In this document: one piece after another, positions 61,289 through 64,000 of the stretch | Position numbering within the stretch: the first letter of the stretch is position 1 | How the letters are laid out: each line of letters begins with the position of its first letter | NCBI RefSeq assembly: GCF_000731675.1 | Contig: NZ_JMIT01000001.1 | Span: 2,727,714 to 2,791,713 of the forward strand | Origin: Pseudomonas capeferrum | GTDB taxonomy: Bacteria > Pseudomonadota > Gammaproteobacteria > Pseudomonadales > Pseudomonadaceae | DNA length: 64,000 bases | Direction of reading: 5' to 3' | Notes under the pieces: generated by a model | Told to the model about the DNA's origin: nothing | Databases searched by the model: none | The model's input: only the letters and a program-made list of their open reading frames with translations | Position numbers and translations under genes: made by a program

Positions 61289-62767
61289 ATGTTCAAACAT
61301 GCACAGTTGCAATCGGTAAAAGCCTGGATGAGTGACCCCGCCCATGGGGCGTTGTCGCTGCACGTACGGATCCAGAGGGCGATTCGCCAATTGATCCTTG
61401 AGGGCGCATTGCCGGTCGGCAAGTCGCTGCCGGCTTCACGCCCGCTGGCGCTTTCCCTGGGCGTCTCGCGGGATACCGTCGAGGCGGCATACAGCCAGTT
61501 GCATGCAGAGGGCTTCATCGAGCGTCGGGTGGGCAGCGGAAGCTTCGTGTCACAACGCGCGCGGCACCTGCCGCGGCGCAAGCGCCAACGCGAGGTGCTC
61601 TGCGATGAGCCAGCTCACCTGAGCCGCAGAGCAATGGCCGTGCTGCAGAGCGGGGGCGTGAACAACTTCCAGGGGCCGCGCCCGTTCGCACCGGGGGTTG
61701 CCGAGACCCGGCAGTTTCCCCTGGCAACCTGGGAGAAGCTGGAGCGCCAGGTTTACAAGCAATATGGCACCCAGGCGCTGGAGCACAGTGCGCCACAAGG
61801 CATGCCTGCGCTGCGCAGCGCGATCGCTGACTACCTCAACCTCGAACGGGGGGCTCAGGCGACTGCCGATCGGGTGCTGATCCTCACCAGCTCGCAGCAG
61901 GCACTTGGCCTGTGCGCCCAAGTGCTCATGGATGCCGGCGATCAGGTGCTGGTCGAAGACCCGCTCTACCAAGGCACCCGCAAAGCCATCGCCGCCGCAG
62001 GCCTCGTAGGCGTGCCCGTGCCGGTGGATGAAAACGGCATGCGGGTAGAGGACATGGCGCGGCTGGGCGTCAATGCCAGGGCGGTTTTTCTTACGCCCTC
62101 CCACCAATACCCCACCGGCGCGACCTTGTCGCTGGACAGGCGCCTGCAGGCGATCGAATGGGCCCGGCAGCAGCGAGCCTGGATCATCGAAGACGACTAC
62201 GACAGCGAGTTCCACTACGAAGGCCGGCCGACTGCCTGTGTGCAGGGCCTGGACGCGCATGACCGCACGCTCTACATCGGTACCTTCACCAAGTCGCTGT
62301 TTGCCGGCCTGCGTATCGGCTACCTGCTGTTGCCCCCCTCGCTCGTCGCGCCGATGACCAGCGCACGCACGCTGCAGGACGGGCATAACGCGTCCATTGC
62401 GCAACTGACCTTGGCAAGGTTCATGGAGGGCGGGCATTACACGGCTCATGTGCGGGCCATGCGGGCGCTGTATGCCGAGAGACGGGACGTGCTGGCTGAG
62501 CTCGTGCACAAGCATCTGGGGGCGTTTCTGGCGCCGTGCATCCCGGCCGGCGGGCTGCAGATGCCCTGCCATTTCGTGCAGGGTTTGCCTGAAGAGGCGG
62601 TGGTCGAGGCGGCGCGCGTGGTAGGGATTGATCTGCTGGGGCTCGGCAGTTTGTATGCGACGCCGCGCAATGATACCGGCCTGTTGATGGGGTTCGCGGC
62701 GCAGACGCCAGCCGAGATGCGGGTAGCGGTGGAGGCGCTGGCGAAGGTGTTTGCGCGGGTGAAATAG
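61289..62767 (+). CDS. MocR-type transcriptional regulator (GntR-aminotransferase fusion)
   Basis: This 492-residue protein fuses an N-terminal GntR winged helix (about 20-85: SLHVRIQRAIRQLILEGALP, RDTVEAAYSQLHAEGFI) to a class I aminotransferase-like domain. The PLP-binding lysine lies in YIGTFTKSLFAGLRIGYLL (the SxxK-like TKSLF), and the pyridine-contact aspartate in WIIEDDYDSEFHYEG. MocR regulators use PLP as sensor without catalysis; GabR and PdxR are examples. The adjacent divergent GNAT gene is the likely target. Confidence 0.92.
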   Translation: MFKHAQLQSVKAWMSDPAHGALSLHVRIQRAIRQLILEGALPVGKSLPASRPLALSLGVSRDTVEAAYSQLHAEGFIERRVGSGSFVSQRARHLPRRKRQREVLCDEPAHLSRRAMAVLQSGGVNNFQGPRPFAPGVAETRQFPLATWEKLERQVYKQYGTQALEHSAPQGMPALRSAIADYLNLERGAQATADRVLILTSSQQALGLCAQVLMDAGDQVLVEDPLYQGTRKAIAAAGLVGVPVPVDENGMRVEDMARLGVNARAVFLTPSHQYPTGATLSLDRRLQAIEWARQQRAWIIEDDYDSEFHYEGRPTACVQGLDAHDRTLYIGTFTKSLFAGLRIGYLLLPPSLVAPMTSARTLQDGHNASIAQLTLARFMEGGHYTAHVRAMRALYAERRDVLAELVHKHLGAFLAPCIPAGGLQMPCHFVQGLPEEAVVEAARVVGIDLLGLGSLYATPRNDTGLLMGFAAQTPAEMRVAVEALAKVFARVK

Positions 62768-62906
62768 GGGCTGGCTGCCGCCGCCTTCGGGTGCCGTTTT
62801 GGGTTCACGGGTGCATGTCTTGAGTGTTGCATTCGCGATCCCCGTCGAGAACCTGCACCAAAACCAAGGTCATAGTACCTCCACAAAACCATCGCACCAC
62901 AAAGCG

Positions 62907-62956
62907 TTGACATCCCCCTCCCCACTTGCTAAAAATCGCCCAAGTTGTACGACAAC
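62907..62956 (+). promoter_or_regulatory. sigma-70 promoter with GntR/FadR-type operator, porin leader
   Basis: TTGACA (62907-62912), 17-bp spacer and TAAAAA (62930-62935) form a good promoter. GTTGTACGACAAC (62944-62956) just past the expected start site is a palindrome whose core TTGTACGACAA fits TNGTNNNACNA, the FadR-subfamily operator pattern. A repressor there would block transcription of the porin downstream. Confidence 0.65.
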
Positions 62957-62966
62957 GCATAACAAA

Positions 62967-63055
62967 AACAACAATCAGTGGAAGATCCCATGTCGACACA
63001 CCTCGCGCACTACCCTCGCCGCTCGCCTGTCCCGTTTTCACCCCCTAGGCCCTGA
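62967..63055 (+). promoter_or_regulatory. CA motif plus 21-codon leader ORF
   Basis: AACAACAA (62967-62974) within a longer AAC-rich tract precedes GTGGAAG and ATG 62990, which opens a 21-codon frame ending TGA 63053-63055. It lies between the promoter and the porin and could be a regulated leader peptide. The peptide is arginine/proline-rich and unknown. Confidence 0.4.
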
Positions 63056-63144
63056 CCGGTCCGTTACCCACCCGCCCTCGCCGCAGGCCGCTTGCGCGTG
63101 CCCGGTGGACGGGCTGCCACACCCCTTTGTGGAGCACAACAATA

Positions 63145-64000
63145 ATGAAAATCTGCCAAACCCTCCCCTTTGCCCTGCTGGGCGCCGGCATGCTCGGGAG
63201 CCTGCCGGGCACTAGCGTGGCGGCGGGCTTCATCGAAGATTCCAAGGCCACGCTCGGCCTGCGCAACTTCTACATCAACCGCAACTTCACCAACCCCAGC
63301 AACACGCAAAGCAAGGCCGAGGAATGGACGCAGAGCTTCATCCTCGATGCCCGCTCGGGGTTCACCGAGGGGCCGGTGGGGTTCGGTGTGGATGTGCTGG
63401 GGCTGTGGTCGGTCAAGCTCGATGGCGGTGGCGGCACCTACGGCACCGCGCTGCTGCCGCGCCACGACGATGGGCGGCCGGCCGATGATTACGGGCGGCT
63501 GGCGGTGGCAGGCAAGGCGCGGATCTCGAAGACCGAGCTGAAGATCGGGGAATGGATGCCGGTGCTGCCGATTCTGCGTTCCGACGATGGCCGTTCGCTG
63601 CCGCAGACGTTCCGCGGGGGGCAGGTCACCTCCAACGAGATCGCCGGGCTGACGCTGTATGGCGGGCAGTTCCGTGGCAACAGCCCGCGCAACGACGCGA
63701 GCATGGAGGACATGAGCTACGGCGGTGGGCTGTCGGACCGCTTCAACTTCGTCGGCGGCGAATACAAGTTCAACCAGGACCGCACGCTGGTCGGGCTGTG
63801 GAATGCAGTGCTCAAGGACGTCTACCAGCAGCAGTACCTGCAACTGAGCCACAGCCAGCCAGTGGGTGACTGGACGCTGGGTGCCAACCTGGGCTACTTC
63901 CATGGCGATGAAGACGGCTCCGAACGTGCCGGGCAGCTGGACAACAAGACCTATTCGGGGATGTTCTCGGCCAAGTACGGCGGCAACACCTTCTGGGTCG
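63145..64000 (+). CDS. OprD-family porin, 3' end outside window
   Basis: The first 285 residues of an OprD-family outer-membrane porin are present; the gene runs off the right edge. It has a signal peptide ending SVAAG, the mature GFIEDSKATLGLRNFYINRNF start, GFTEGPVGFGVDVLG and SDDGRSLPQTFRGGQVTSNEI, all OprD hallmarks. It differs clearly from OprD at 30503 and resembles the OpdK/OprE-like branch. In KT2440, as I recall, a porin at this position adjoins uronate catabolism genes, so a sugar-acid substrate is possible. AACAATAA (63138-63145) overlaps the start codon and would be a Crc/Hfq target. Confidence 0.9.
   Translation, partial: MKICQTLPFALLGAGMLGSLPGTSVAAGFIEDSKATLGLRNFYINRNFTNPSNTQSKAEEWTQSFILDARSGFTEGPVGFGVDVLGLWSVKLDGGGGTYGTALLPRHDDGRPADDYGRLAVAGKARISKTELKIGEWMPVLPILRSDDGRSLPQTFRGGQVTSNEIAGLTLYGGQFRGNSPRNDASMEDMSYGGGLSDRFNFVGGEYKFNQDRTLVGLWNAVLKDVYQQQYLQLSHSQPVGDWTLGANLGYFHGDEDGSERAGQLDNKTYSGMFSAKYGGNTFWV

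Overview
The window is a continuous stretch of fluorescent-pseudomonad core chromosome. It most closely resembles the Pseudomonas putida group. The evidence is high GC, near-full coding density, putida-type REP pairs (GCGGGGCAAGCCCGC cores), an oprH-phoP-phoQ operon, an McpU-like polyamine chemoreceptor beside a permease, and a gene order that I recall from P. putida KT2440 and P. aeruginosa PAO1. I see no prophage, IS element, integron, CRISPR array or plasmid function. Names come from reading the proteins and from remembered synteny; no database search was run.

Layout. 1-7.6 kb: MBL-fold hydrolase (partial), bamC, dapA, gcvR-like, bcp, an AI-2E family transporter, tusA-like, a BepA-like protease and nadA. 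7.8-14.4 kb: a DUF945 protein, an APC permease with an mcpU-like chemoreceptor, and a cation-diffusion facilitator. 14.5-25 kb: tRNA-Lys, queC-queE, cpoB-pal-tolB-tolA-tolR-tolQ-ybgC, ruvC-ruvA-ruvB and yebC. 25-34.6 kb: aspS, an FmdB-type zinc ribbon, a ribbon-helix-helix protein, a Dps-like protein, a membrane-anchored cold-shock-domain protein, slyX, a HIT protein, oprD with a long leader, proS and a lipoprotein. 34.7-42.6 kb: dinB, three tandem initiator tRNAs each with its own promoter and terminator, mprF with a VirJ-like hydrolase, and kup. 42.8-46.8 kb: a translation-related cluster with rimO, a GNAT protein, a degenerate pseudouridine-synthase-like protein, a DUF1456 protein and trmO. 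46.8-55.2 kb: dctA, phoQ-phoP-oprH, a dienelactone hydrolase, a phosphopantetheinyl transferase and a second two-component pair. 55.8-60.5 kb: nrdA and nrdB (class Ia ribonucleotide reductase). 60.7-64 kb: a GNAT protein divergent from a MocR-type regulator, then an OprD-family porin cut by the window edge.

How the genes work together. The dominant themes are envelope integrity (Bam, Tol-Pal, MprF, OprH/PhoPQ, porins), nutrient uptake (putative polyamine permease plus chemoreceptor, DctA, Kup, OprD porins), translation and tRNA/rRNA modification, and DNA precursor synthesis and repair. The most informative non-coding signals are regulatory. Paired NrdR-like boxes with identical 31-bp spacing precede both nrdA and nrdB. 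Four GTTCAG direct repeats at exact 11-bp period precede oprH-phoPQ. A sigma-54 promoter with two GGCGG-N4-CCGCC palindromes 42 bp apart precedes dctA. AAnAAnAA (Hfq/Crc-type) motifs sit at the translation starts of a permease leader ORF, a response regulator, and a porin and its leader ORF. No wholly new multi-gene system is evident. The least conventional protein is the S4-domain pseudouridine-synthase homologue at 44839-45549, which lacks the catalytic aspartate.
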